A program made the translations under genes and the position numbers. This document shows positions 1 to 7,602 of a stretch of 64,000 nt of DNA, piece by piece. The notes under the pieces are model-generated. The model saw only the letters and a program-made list of their open reading frames with translations. It was not told the origin of the DNA and made no database searches. Position 1 is the stretch's first letter. Each line of letters begins with the position of its first letter. This DNA comes from Streptomyces sp. TLI_105 (lineage in GTDB: Bacteria; Actinomycetota; Actinomycetes; Streptomycetales; Streptomycetaceae). The stretch is taken from NCBI RefSeq assembly GCF_900105415.1, contig NZ_FNSM01000001.1:6449501-6513500 (forward strand), given 5' to 3'.

Positions 1-30
1 GGAGGTGCCAGGACCGGCCGGCGGACCCGC

Positions 31-465
31 TCAGCTCTGGTTGAAGAAACCGTCCTGCTGACGCCGGCCCGTCTCGCCGGTGACGATCTGGGTGTCGGCG
101 GGGGTCAGCAGGAAGACCCGCGTCGCCACGCGCTCGATCGAGCCGCGCAGGCCGAAGGCGAGACCGGCGGCGAAGTCGACGACGCGCTTGGCGTCGTTCG
201 GCTCCATCGCGGTCAGGTTCACGATCACCGGAACCCCGTCCCGGAAGAGCTCGCCGATGCCCCGGGCGTCCCGGAAGCCGTCCGGGGAGACGGTGGCGAT
301 GCGGCGGCCCCGGTCCTCGGCGGTGTCCGTGGCCACCCGGACCCGGGGGTCCGTCACCCAGGCGTCGCCGCCCTCGGCACCGTCGGCGTACTCGTCGTCG
401 TAGTAACGCTCGTCGTTGTCCTCGACGAGTCCCAGCCAGGCACTCGCCTTGCGCACCGATCCCAT
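31..465 (-). CDS. SepF-like cell division protein (SflA/SflB type)
   Basis: The 144-residue protein carries a SepF core at about residues 60-122 ([12 protein letters not shown], then [20 protein letters not shown] and GLRGSIERV). It follows an acidic, tyrosine-rich linker with YYDDEYAD near residues 21-28. SepF proteins bind FtsZ at the cytoplasmic face of the septum. Streptomyces have one ftsZ-linked SepF plus two SepF-like paralogues, and the absence here of ftsZ, ylmD or yggT neighbours argues for a paralogue. The N-terminal [16 protein letters not shown] fits the membrane-binding amphipathic helix. A strong Shine-Dalgarno (AAAGGAGG, 472-479 on the complement) fixes the ATG at 465. The family is confident; the paralogue assignment is inference from context. 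Confidence 0.9.
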   Translation of the reverse strand: MGSVRKASAWLGLVEDNDERYYDDEYADGAEGGDAWVTDPRVRVATDTAEDRGRRIATVSPDGFRDARGIGELFRDGVPVIVNLTAMEPNDAKRVVDFAAGLAFGLRGSIERVATRVFLLTPADTQIVTGETGRRQQDGFFNQS

Positions 466-787
466 GGACGCCTCCTTTCAGCGCGGTCACTTGTGGTTCC
501 GCAATCCCTATCGTCGTCCATGATGCGGATCGCGCGCCAAGTGGATAGGCGCCGCGCAGAGGATTCGTGACGGTACTGGTGCAGAACGTGAGGGCCGTTT
601 CCTGGCGATTCGTCAGGAAACTTGCGGTATGAGGCCCCTGATGGAGGGCCATGTAGCTGAAAATATGAAAGTCGGGTCACAAGGGTGACGATGGGCGCGT
701 ACGGGTGAACGGACCCACTCGCTACGATGCCGCGAGGCCGCCCGGCGGACCTTCGCCCGCCACAGCCCACGACTCACGGGGGAGTCC
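466..787. other. Divergent intergenic region between SepF-like gene and DUF5685 gene
   Basis: This 322-base stretch holds the upstream regions of two divergent genes. I see no convincing ORF or RNA gene in it. The right side has a -10-like TACGAT at 723-728, about 60 bases before the TTG start at 788, without a good -35 partner. A GGGGGAG ribosome-binding site lies just before that TTG. The middle (580-680) is comparatively AT-richer than the flanks. Confidence 0.4.
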
Positions 788-2104
788 TTGTTCGGAATCG
801 TCAGACCCTGCACCCATCGCCTCACCGACGGTCTCAAGGCCGAGTGGATGGCCCACCTCTGCGGCCTCTGCCTGGCACTCCGCGCCGACCACGGGCAGTT
901 CGCCCGGATCGTCACCAACTACGACGGGCTCATCGTCTCCGTCCTGACGGAGGCTCAGACCGGCGTCACCGAGGCGGGCCGCCGCACGGCCGGGCCCTGC
1001 GCGCTGCGCGCCATGCGGACCGCCCCCGTCGCCCGCGGCGAGGGAGCCAGGCTCGCCGCCGCCGTCTCGCTCGTCCTCGCCTCGGCGAAGGTCCGGGACC
1101 ACGTCGCCGACAGGGACGGCCTGTTGGCCCGTCGCCCCGTCGCCGCCGCGGCCCGCCGCGTCGCCCGCTCCTGGGACAGGGCCGGCGCCAGGACCGGCCG
1201 GGACCTCGGCTTCGACACCGCCGTCCTCGTCGACGCCGTCGACCGCCAGACCGGCATCGAGGCCCTCGCCGGACCCGGCACCCCCCTGCTCGTCGTCACC
1301 GAGCCGACCGAGACGGCGACCGCCGCCGCCTTCGCGCACACCGCCGTCCTCGCAGGGCGGCCGGGGAACGCGGCGCCGCTCGCCGAGGCGGGCCGCCTCT
1401 TCGGCCGCCTCGCCCACCTCCTCGACGCCGTCGAGGACCAGGCCGCCGACGCCGAGAGCGGCGCGTGGAACCCGCTCACCGCCACCGGCACCTCCCGCGA
1501 GGAGGCCCGCCGGCTCGCCGACGACGCCCTCCACGGCATCCGCCTCGCCCTGAAGGACGCCGAGTTCGCCGACGGCAAGCTCGTCCACGTCCTGCTCGCC
1601 CACGAGCTGCGCACCTCGGTCGACCGCGCCTTCGGCACGACCAGTTGCTCGCACGGAGCGCAGGGCGTGCAGGGCGCCCACGGCCCGGTGCCGGGGAATC
1701 CGTACGGGGGTCAGGCCCCCGGCCCGTACGGCTCGCAGAACCCCTACGGCTCGCAGAACCCCTACGGGGGCGGGAACCCGTACGGCGGCGGGGGCTCCTA
1801 CGGGGGCGGCGGAAACCCCTACGGCGGCGGCCCCATGGGCCCCGGCGGCCCGGGCGGACCCGGCGGTCTGCCCCCGCAGTTCGGCGGCGGTGCGCCCCAG
1901 GCCCCCAAGCCGCGCGGCTTCCTCGCCGGGTGCGCCATGTTCACCTGGCTCTTCTGCACCTGCCAGATGTGCTGCGCCAAGGAGTACGAGGGCCCCTGGT
2001 CCCGCAAGAAGCGCGAAGGCTGCTGCCGGGACTGCGACTGCGGCGACGGCGGCTGCGGCGGCTGTGACGGTTGCGACTGCTGCTGCCCCTGCGACGGTTG
2101 CTGA
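788..2104 (+). CDS. DUF5685 family protein with Gly/Pro/Tyr repeats and Cys-rich tail
   Basis: The protein has 438 residues. Residues 1-275 form an alpha-helical domain beginning MFGIVRPCTHRL and HLCGLCLALRADHG, whose cysteines and histidine (C8, H10, C25, C28) suggest metal binding; I recognise this as DUF5685. Residues 280-380 are low complexity, built from NPYGG/SQNPYG/GPGG units. The last 57 residues hold 17 cysteines, ending in DCDCGDGGCGGC and CDCCCPCDGC. The start is TTG at 788 behind GGGGGAG; the N-terminal motif begins right at this codon. Function is unknown. The tail looks metallothionein-like or may form a disulfide or cluster network; no signal peptide is visible, so a cytosolic location is likely. 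Confidence 0.8.
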   Translation: MFGIVRPCTHRLTDGLKAEWMAHLCGLCLALRADHGQFARIVTNYDGLIVSVLTEAQTGVTEAGRRTAGPCALRAMRTAPVARGEGARLAAAVSLVLASAKVRDHVADRDGLLARRPVAAAARRVARSWDRAGARTGRDLGFDTAVLVDAVDRQTGIEALAGPGTPLLVVTEPTETATAAAFAHTAVLAGRPGNAAPLAEAGRLFGRLAHLLDAVEDQAADAESGAWNPLTATGTSREEARRLADDALHGIRLALKDAEFADGKLVHVLLAHELRTSVDRAFGTTSCSHGAQGVQGAHGPVPGNPYGGQAPGPYGSQNPYGSQNPYGGGNPYGGGGSYGGGGNPYGGGPMGPGGPGGPGGLPPQFGGGAPQAPKPRGFLAGCAMFTWLFCTCQMCCAKEYEGPWSRKKREGCCRDCDCGDGGCGGCDGCDCCCPCDGC

Positions 2105-2158
2105 CGCTCCGTCGGACTCCCCTCGGACTCCGTCGAGCCCCCGCCGGCCCCCGTACCG

Positions 2159-3136
2159 CTACTTCTTCGGCGCCGGGATCTCCGGCGGGGAGATCTCCGA
2201 CCGCTCGATGCCCGACGCGGTCACCCCCCACTTCCTCAGGATCCGGTCGTACGTCCCGTCGGCCTTCAGGCCGTTCACCGCGGCCTGGAAGGCCGGCGCG
2301 AGGGGAGTGCCCTTCTTGAAGGCGAAGCCGACGTCCAGGCGGCGGTACTCGCCCAGGAACTTCACGTTCTTCTGCTGCGTCACCGCGTACCGCACGCCGT
2401 TGATCGTGTTCATCACGACGTCGCTGCGACCCTGCTGGAGCGACATCCAGATCGCCCCGGTCTCGCTGTAGACGTTCACCTCGTACGGCGGCTTCCCGGC
2501 CTCCGCGCACCGGCCCTTGTTCTTCTCCAGGGTCCGCTCGAAGGTGGTCCCGGCGTTCACCGCCACCTTCAGGCCGCACAGCTGGGTGAGGTCGGTGACC
2601 GCCTTCAGGGTGCTGTCCGCCCGGGCGGCGAAGCCCTGCCCGTCGTTGATGTACGTCACGAAGTCGATGGTCTTGCGCCGCTCCTCCGTCACGCCGAAGT
2701 TCCCCGTGCCGACGTCGTACTTGCCGCTGCCGAGCGCCGGCAGGATCGCCTCGAAGCCGACCACCTCGCGCTTCAGCTCCAGACCGAGGGCCTTCGCCAC
2801 GGCGGCCGAGAAGTCGGCGTCCACCCCCACGACGGTCCTGCCGTCCGGCAGATAGGCCGAGCTGGGCGGAGTCGCCACCGAGGAGGCGAGCGCCAGGCTG
2901 CCGCGCTGCCGCACGTCGGCGGGGAGCAGCTTCGCCGCCGCCTCGTTCTTCTTCACCGCCGCCACCACGTCCTCGGTCGGGAGCGCGCCCTTCGCGGCGC
3001 CCGGCGCTCCCGAGGCCCCGGCCGGAGCGGTCGCCGGCTCCCCGCCCGAGCAGGCGGTGAGGCCGAGCGCGGCCGCGGTGATCAGGGCGAAGACGAGGGC
3101 GGGGCGTGCGGCGGTGGAACTCGTGCGCGTACTCAT
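2159..3136 (-). CDS. Amino-acid ABC transporter substrate-binding lipoprotein (SBP_bac_3)
   Basis: The 325-residue protein has a lipoprotein signal ending in the lipobox LTAC (C29). A type-3 solute-binding domain follows from about residue 70 (PDGRTVVGVDADFSAAVAKALG, then GKYDVGTGNFGVTEERRKTIDFVTYIND). This domain binds polar amino acids or cystine-like ligands outside the membrane. ATG at 3136 overlaps the TGA of the upstream GNAT gene by four bases, so both are translationally coupled. It lies on the left arm of a divergent cluster whose right arm carries matching permeases, ATPase and a second binding protein. The protein ends IPAPKK shortly before the convergent DUF5685 gene. The exact ligand cannot be read from sequence. 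Confidence 0.88.
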   Translation of the reverse strand: MSTRTSSTAARPALVFALITAAALGLTACSGGEPATAPAGASGAPGAAKGALPTEDVVAAVKKNEAAAKLLPADVRQRGSLALASSVATPPSSAYLPDGRTVVGVDADFSAAVAKALGLELKREVVGFEAILPALGSGKYDVGTGNFGVTEERRKTIDFVTYINDGQGFAARADSTLKAVTDLTQLCGLKVAVNAGTTFERTLEKNKGRCAEAGKPPYEVNVYSETGAIWMSLQQGRSDVVMNTINGVRYAVTQQKNVKFLGEYRRLDVGFAFKKGTPLAPAFQAAVNGLKADGTYDRILRKWGVTASGIERSEISPPEIPAPKK

Positions 3137-3612
3137 GGCTTCGGGTTCTCCAGGAATTTCTCGAACGGCAGCGGGCCGATCGACTCGGGATCGGCGGACA
3201 CGTCGAAGAGCGGGCGGTAGCCGCTCGCCAGGTAGAGGCCCTTGGCCTCGGGCTGGCGCGGCCCCGTCGTGAGGTAGATGCGGGAGTAGCCGCGGTCGGC
3301 GGCCTCCCGTTCGAGCACGGTGAGGACCCGGCGGGCGAGGCCGCGCCTGCGGTGCGCCGAGTGCGTCCAGATCCGCTTCAGCTCGGCGGTGTCCTCGTCG
3401 TAGCGGCGGTAGGCGCCGCCCGCCACGGGCCGGCCCTGCTCCAGGAGGAGCAGGAAGGCACCGTGCGGTGGGGCGAACTCCGCCGCCGGGTAGCGGCTCA
3501 GATCGTGCGCGGAGCCGTAGCGGGTCGTGTACTCGTACGCCAGCTCGTCGAGGAGCGGGCGCGCCAGGGGGTCGGTGGTCGTGGTCCGGTGCACGGACAA
3601 CGCGAAGGTCAT
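3133..3612 (-). CDS. GNAT family N-acetyltransferase
   Basis: A compact single-domain GNAT of 159 residues. The acetyl-CoA loop RRRGLA (88-93) lies in IWTHSAHRRRGLARRVL, and the late motif GLYLASGYRPLF (125-136) completes the fold. It is the first full gene after the leader peptide and overlaps the binding-protein start by four bases. In the Bacillus ytm locus a GNAT of comparable position N-acetylates S-alkylcysteines before oxidative dealkylation. I infer a similar role here because the same cluster carries LLM monooxygenases, but the substrate is not visible in the sequence. The ATG at 3612 is the only good start. Confidence 0.85.
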   Translation of the reverse strand: MTFALSVHRTTTTDPLARPLLDELAYEYTTRYGSAHDLSRYPAAEFAPPHGAFLLLLEQGRPVAGGAYRRYDEDTAELKRIWTHSAHRRRGLARRVLTVLEREAADRGYSRIYLTTGPRQPEAKGLYLASGYRPLFDVSADPESIGPLPFEKFLENPKP

Positions 3613-3751
3613 GACGGTCCTTCACGGCGAAGGAGAGCAAGGGGAAACGGGGCGGGGCGAGGGGAGGGGAGAGCTCAGGCGCTCACGAGGGGCCCGGGTG
3701 TGAAGGCGCCGCGGAAAACAGCACGCGGGCGGGGAGAAGCAGAGGGTCGGC

Positions 3752-3820
3752 TCAACAGGAAGAGGACCACACGCGACCGAAGTCGATGTGGGAGCGCGTG
3801 ACCAGCTGCTGCGGATGCAT
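3752..3820 (-). CDS. Putative cysteine/sulfur-responsive leader peptide, 22 residues
   Basis: The tiny ORF starts MHPQQLVTRSHIDFGR and ends VWSSSC directly before TGA. The R-x-H-(I/V)-D-(F/L)-x-R core followed by a terminal Cys is the signature of short leader peptides found upstream of sulfur-metabolism genes in Streptomyces. The ATG at 3820 has almost no room for a 5' UTR if the TTGACG at 3849-3854 (complement) is its -35, so it may be leaderless. Family knowledge: translation of the Cys codon is thought to sense cysteine and set expression downstream. Here that would control the GNAT and binding protein. Mechanism is inference; the peptide pattern is seen directly. Confidence 0.75.
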   Translation of the reverse strand: MHPQQLVTRSHIDFGRVWSSSC

Positions 3821-3848
3821 GGCCCCAGTGGAACAGTCATCCGGTCCC

Positions 3849-3854
3849 GCGTCA
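3849..3854 (-). promoter_or_regulatory. Candidate -35 (TTGACG) for the leader-peptide transcript
   Basis: Read leftward, TTGACG is followed 17 bases later by TCCACT, which would place transcription start within a few bases of the leader ATG at 3820. The -10 is weak, so this is tentative. Confidence 0.35.
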
Positions 3855-3891
3855 ACCGCGATGAGACGTACGGCTCACAGTGCGGACACCC

Positions 3892-3922
3892 TTGACAGCG
3901 AGCCGTGTTGACCGCATAGCCT
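3892..3922 (+). promoter_or_regulatory. Candidate promoter for the permease operon
   Basis: A perfect TTGACA (3892-3897) is followed after 19 bases by TAGCCT (3917-3922), close to the Streptomyces vegetative pattern. It lies about 100 bases before the permease start at 4022. Spacing is slightly long. Confidence 0.45.
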
Positions 3923-4021
3923 CGAAGGGCGGACAGGGCTGAGGGGCCCGGATCCGCGGCTCAGCGTGTGAAGGCGCACCCCCGTGTTCGATCCGCCCTC
4001 TGGCATCCACGGAGCCCTCTC

Positions 4022-4870
4022 ATGTCCGCGACCCTCGTCAAGACCCCGCCCGCGGCCCCGCCGGCCGAGCCACCCCCGCGCGTCGTCCCCGCCCGCCGCA
4101 CCGGCCAGTGGACCGCGGCCGCCGCCGTCCTCGTCCTGCTCGCACTCGCCCTCGTCTCGGTCGTCCGCAACAAGGCCTTCCAGTGGGACGTCGTCGCCGA
4201 GTACTTCACCTCCGCGTCCGTCCTGCGCGGCCTCGGCCTCACCCTGTGGCTGACCGCCCTCGTGATGGCCCTCGGCTTCGCCCTCGGCACCCTGCTCGCC
4301 GTCCTCAGGCTCTCCGCCAACCCCGTCCTCCGTGCGGTCAGTTGGGGCTACATCTGGCTCTTCAGGTCCACCCCGATCCTGGTCCAGCTGCTCTTCTGGT
4401 TCAACATCGGCGTGCTCTACCCGCAGATCCTCGGAGTGAACACGGTCAACCTCCTCGGCCCCGTCTCCGTCGCCGTCATCGGCCTCACCCTGCACGAGGC
4501 CGCCTACGCCGCCGAGGTCGTCCGCGGCGGCATCCTCTCCGTCGACCGGGGCCAGATCGAGGCCGCCCAGTCCCTCGGCCTCGGCCGAGGACGCCGGCTC
4601 TCCCGGATCGTGCTGCCGCAGGCCATGCGCGCCATCGTCCCGCCCGCCGGAAACATGCTGATCGGCACCCTCAAGGGCACCTCCATCGTCTCCGTCATCG
4701 CCGTCCAGGACCTGCTCTACTCGACCCAGCTCGTCTACCACCGCACGTACGAGATCATCCCGTTGCTGCTCGTCGCCACGCTCTGGTACGTCGCCGTCAC
4801 CTCGGTCCTCGGCATCGGCCAGTACTACGTCGAGCGGCACTACGCCCGCGGAACGGCCGGTGCGCGATGA
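4022..4870 (+). CDS. Amino-acid ABC transporter permease (HisM/GlnP type), first copy
   Basis: A 282-residue inner-membrane permease. After a proline-rich N-terminus it has about five membrane spans. It carries the polar amino acid permease hallmarks FRSTPILVQLLFWFN, HEAAYAAEVVRGGI and the EAA loop EAAQSLGLGRGRRLSRIVLP that docks the ATPase. The ATG at 4022 has GGAG at 4011-4014; an upstream in-frame ATG exists but lacks both a ribosome-binding site and homology. The stop overlaps the next start (ATGA). It probably pairs with the second permease at 6718 as a heterodimer served by the ATPase at 7599 and the two lipoproteins. Confidence 0.9.
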   Translation: MSATLVKTPPAAPPAEPPPRVVPARRTGQWTAAAAVLVLLALALVSVVRNKAFQWDVVAEYFTSASVLRGLGLTLWLTALVMALGFALGTLLAVLRLSANPVLRAVSWGYIWLFRSTPILVQLLFWFNIGVLYPQILGVNTVNLLGPVSVAVIGLTLHEAAYAAEVVRGGILSVDRGQIEAAQSLGLGRGRRLSRIVLPQAMRAIVPPAGNMLIGTLKGTSIVSVIAVQDLLYSTQLVYHRTYEIIPLLLVATLWYVAVTSVLGIGQYYVERHYARGTAGAR

Positions 4871-6672
4871 GCCCGCGCCCCTCCCTGGTGATCGTGGGCG
4901 CCGGGCCGCGGGGGACCGGCTTCCTCGAACGGCTCGCCGCCAACCTGCCCGAGCTGTACGGCGACGAGCCCCTCGACGTCCACCTCGTCGACCCGCACCC
5001 GCCGGGCCCCGGCCGCATCTGGCGCACCGCGCAGTCCCCGCTGCTCTGGATGAACTCCCGGGCCGAGGACGTCACCATGTTCACCGACGAGACCGTGGAC
5101 ATGGCGGGGCCCGTCACGCCAGGACCCACGGTCGCCGAATGGGCCGGCCTCGACGGCCGCGCCTTCCCCACCCGCTCCCAGCAGGGCGCCTATCTGCGCT
5201 GGGTGTACGAGCGGGCCCGCGCCGCCCTGCCCGCCTCCGTCACCCTCCACGAGCACCGCACCACCGCCCTGCGGGTCAGCGGCCCCCGCGACGGACGCCA
5301 GCGGGTCTGGCTGGAGGGCACCGCCGTCCCCCTCCTCGCCGACCTCGTCGTCCTCACCGTCGGCCACCTCGACGCCGAACCCGACGGGGAGCAGCGGCGG
5401 CTCGCCGACTTCGCCGCCCGCCACCGGCTCGTCCACCTCCCGCCCGACTTCACCGCCGACGCCGACCTCGCCGCCCTCCCCGCCGGCGAACCCGTCCTCG
5501 TCCGCGGTTTCGGCCTCGCCTTCGTCGACCTGATGGTGCTGCTCACCGAGGGCCGCGGCGGACGGTACGAGGGCGAGGGCGACGAGCTCGTCTACGTCCC
5601 CTCCGGCAAGGAGCCGGTGCTGCACGTCGGATCGCGCCGGGGCGTCCCGTACCACTCGAAGATCGGTTACGTCCTCGACGGCGAACGGCCCCCGCTGCCC
5701 CGCTACTTCGGCACCGAGCAGACCGACGCCCTGCTCCGGCGCACCGGACCGATCGACTTCCGGCGCGACGTGTGGCCGCTCATCGACAAGGAGCTCGGCT
5801 GGGCCCACTACCACCGGCTCTTCTCCACCCATCCCGAGCGGACCGCGCTCGCCTGGAGCGACTTCGAGCAGGCCTACGACGAGGCGCTGCCGCGCGGGGC
5901 CGAACTCGCCGCGGTCGTCGCCGCCGCCGTCCCCGACCCCGCCGACCGGCTCGACCTCGACGCCCTCGACCACCCCCTGGACGGCATCCGCTACGACTCC
6001 GCCGAAGCCCTCCAGCAGGGCCTGCGCGACTACATCACCGAGGACCTGACCCGCCGCCACGACCCCGCCCACAGCGCCGACGCCGCCGTCTTCGCCGGAC
6101 TGCTCTCCGTCTACGGCCAGCTCCTGCGCCTCGGCAAGCGCCTGGACCCCGGCGCCTGGTGGCACGGCTTCTTCAGCTACCTCGCCTCCGGGCCGCCCGG
6201 CCCCCGGCTGCGGCAGCTCCTCGCGCTCTCCCGCGCCGGCGTCGTCCGCTTCCTCGGCCCGTGGGTCACCGTCGAGACCGACGAGGAACGCGGTCTCTTC
6301 CGGGCCGGATCCACCGCCCTGCCGGGCGAGTGGACCGAGGCCCGCGCCCTCGTCGAGGCCCGGATCCCCGACCCCACCCTGGAGCTCACCGGCAGCCCGC
6401 TGCTCCGCGCCCTGTACGAGGAGGGGACCCGCGCCACCCCCGGCGGCCTCCTCGTCGTCGACCCCGTCGACGGCCGGATCCTGGAGCACGACGGACGCCC
6501 GCACCCGCGCCGCTTCGCGCTCGGCCCGCACACCACCGCCCGCACCGGCAGCGCCTTCACCCGGCCCCGTACCGGCGGGGTCGCCTTCGGGCAGAACGAC
6601 GTCACCGCGCGGGCCGCCCTGACCTTCCTGCGCGACCGGGAGTGTCGGCTCCCCCTCCCGCTGAGCGCCTGA
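4867..6672 (+). CDS. FAD/NAD(P)-binding oxidoreductase
   Basis: The 601-residue protein opens with a Rossmann motif LVIVGAGPRGTGFLERL (7-23), continues with the acidic ribose-binding strand VHLVDPHPPGPGRIWR, and has GEPVLVRGFGLAFVDLMVLL in the middle. This fits the large FAD-NAD(P)-binding family (pfam13454-like), whose members resemble flavin N-monooxygenases but are mostly uncharacterised. It starts by an ATGA overlap with the permease and sits between the two permease genes, so it is co-translated with the importer. A role in oxidising the imported sulfur or amino compound, or supporting the LLM monooxygenases, is inference. Confidence 0.82.
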   Translation: MSPRPSLVIVGAGPRGTGFLERLAANLPELYGDEPLDVHLVDPHPPGPGRIWRTAQSPLLWMNSRAEDVTMFTDETVDMAGPVTPGPTVAEWAGLDGRAFPTRSQQGAYLRWVYERARAALPASVTLHEHRTTALRVSGPRDGRQRVWLEGTAVPLLADLVVLTVGHLDAEPDGEQRRLADFAARHRLVHLPPDFTADADLAALPAGEPVLVRGFGLAFVDLMVLLTEGRGGRYEGEGDELVYVPSGKEPVLHVGSRRGVPYHSKIGYVLDGERPPLPRYFGTEQTDALLRRTGPIDFRRDVWPLIDKELGWAHYHRLFSTHPERTALAWSDFEQAYDEALPRGAELAAVVAAAVPDPADRLDLDALDHPLDGIRYDSAEALQQGLRDYITEDLTRRHDPAHSADAAVFAGLLSVYGQLLRLGKRLDPGAWWHGFFSYLASGPPGPRLRQLLALSRAGVVRFLGPWVTVETDEERGLFRAGSTALPGEWTEARALVEARIPDPTLELTGSPLLRALYEEGTRATPGGLLVVDPVDGRILEHDGRPHPRRFALGPHTTARTGSAFTRPRTGGVAFGQNDVTARAALTFLRDRECRLPLPLSA

Positions 6673-6717
6673 TCCGCGCCCCCTTCTCCGCCCGTGCCCC
6701 GTTCCCGAGGAACCGCC

Positions 6718-7602
6718 ATGTCTCTCACCAGCGATCCGCCCGTCACGAAGGACCCCGTCACCACGCCGCCCGCGTCCGCCGAACTCGTGGTCGTCCCGGT
6801 GCGCCACCCCTGGCGCTGGGCGGCCGTCGCCGCCACCGCCGTGCTGCTCGTCCAGTTCGCCCACGGGCTCGTCACCAACCCCGGCTGGGAATGGGACGTC
6901 TTCGTCGCCTTCTTCACCACCGAGACGATCCTCCGCGCCGTCTGGGTCACCCTCCAGCTCACCTTCTACGGCACCGCGCTCGGCTTCGCGATCGGCATCC
7001 TGCTCGCCTTCATGCGCCTGTCCGCCAGCCCGTTCCTGCGGTCGGTCGCCTTCGGCTACATCTGGGCCTTCCGCTCCATCCCGCTCATCGTCCAGCTGCT
7101 CTTCTGGTTCAACCTGGCCTACCTCTACAAGGAACTGAGCATCGGCATCCCCTTCGGGCCGGGCTTCGTCTCCTTCGACACGATGGGCCTCGTCGGCGAG
7201 ATGAGCGCCGCCGTCCTCGGCCTCGCCCTGCACCAGGCGGCCTACGCGGCGGAGATCGTCCGGGGCGGTGTGCTCGCCGTGGACGAGGGCCAGTCGGAGG
7301 CAGCCGCCGCCCTCGGCATCCCCAGGCTCCGGCAGGTGCGACGGATCGTGCTGCCGCAGGCGATGCGCTCGATCCTGCCCAACGCCGCCAACGAGATCAT
7401 CTCGCTCTTCAAGGGCACCTCGATCGTCTCCGTCATGGCGATCAGTGAACTCTTCTACCAGGTCCAGGTCGTCTACGGCCGCAACGGCCGCGTCGTCCCG
7501 CTCCTGATGGTCGCCACCGCCTGGTACGTCCTGCTCACCACCGCGCTCTCCGTCGTCCAGCACTACGTCGAACGCCACTACGCGAAGGGGAGCGCCCGAT
7601 GA
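6718..7602 (+). CDS. Amino-acid ABC transporter permease, second copy
   Basis: A 294-residue permease paralogous to the one at 4022. It shares FRSIPLIVQLLFWFN, HQAAYAAEIVRGGV and the EAA loop EAAAALGIPRLRQVRRIVLP. GAGGAA at 6707-6712 positions the ATG at 6718; the stop overlaps the ATPase start (ATGA at 7599). The two permeases differ through the first 70 residues and most of the central loop, consistent with an old duplication forming a heteromeric channel. Confidence 0.9.
   Translation: MSLTSDPPVTKDPVTTPPASAELVVVPVRHPWRWAAVAATAVLLVQFAHGLVTNPGWEWDVFVAFFTTETILRAVWVTLQLTFYGTALGFAIGILLAFMRLSASPFLRSVAFGYIWAFRSIPLIVQLLFWFNLAYLYKELSIGIPFGPGFVSFDTMGLVGEMSAAVLGLALHQAAYAAEIVRGGVLAVDEGQSEAAAALGIPRLRQVRRIVLPQAMRSILPNAANEIISLFKGTSIVSVMAISELFYQVQVVYGRNGRVVPLLMVATAWYVLLTTALSVVQHYVERHYAKGSAR

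Larger units (their letters stand above)
3613..4021. other. Divergent regulatory region of the uptake/monooxygenase cluster
   Basis: This 409-base stretch separates the leftward GNAT/binding-protein arm from the rightward permease arm. It holds a leftward 22-codon leader peptide (3752-3820), promoter-like elements for both directions (3849-3854 and 3892-3922), and a purine-rich, GGGG-rich tract at 3640-3690 between the leader and the GNAT gene. I could not pick out a clear attenuator hairpin between leader and GNAT by eye. Confidence 0.6.

Noticed and set aside
3984..4253. A second leader peptide ahead of the permease operon
   Set aside because: The short frame starting at 3984 runs through the permease gene and lacks the R-x-H-x-D core and terminal Cys; no other candidate was found in 3921-4021.
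4840..7578. A very long open frame on the minus strand opposite the flavoprotein and permease genes
   Set aside because: Composition (DDGE/GDRE-rich, no domains) is that of an antisense shadow of high-GC coding sequence; the plus-strand genes have clear motifs and coupled starts.
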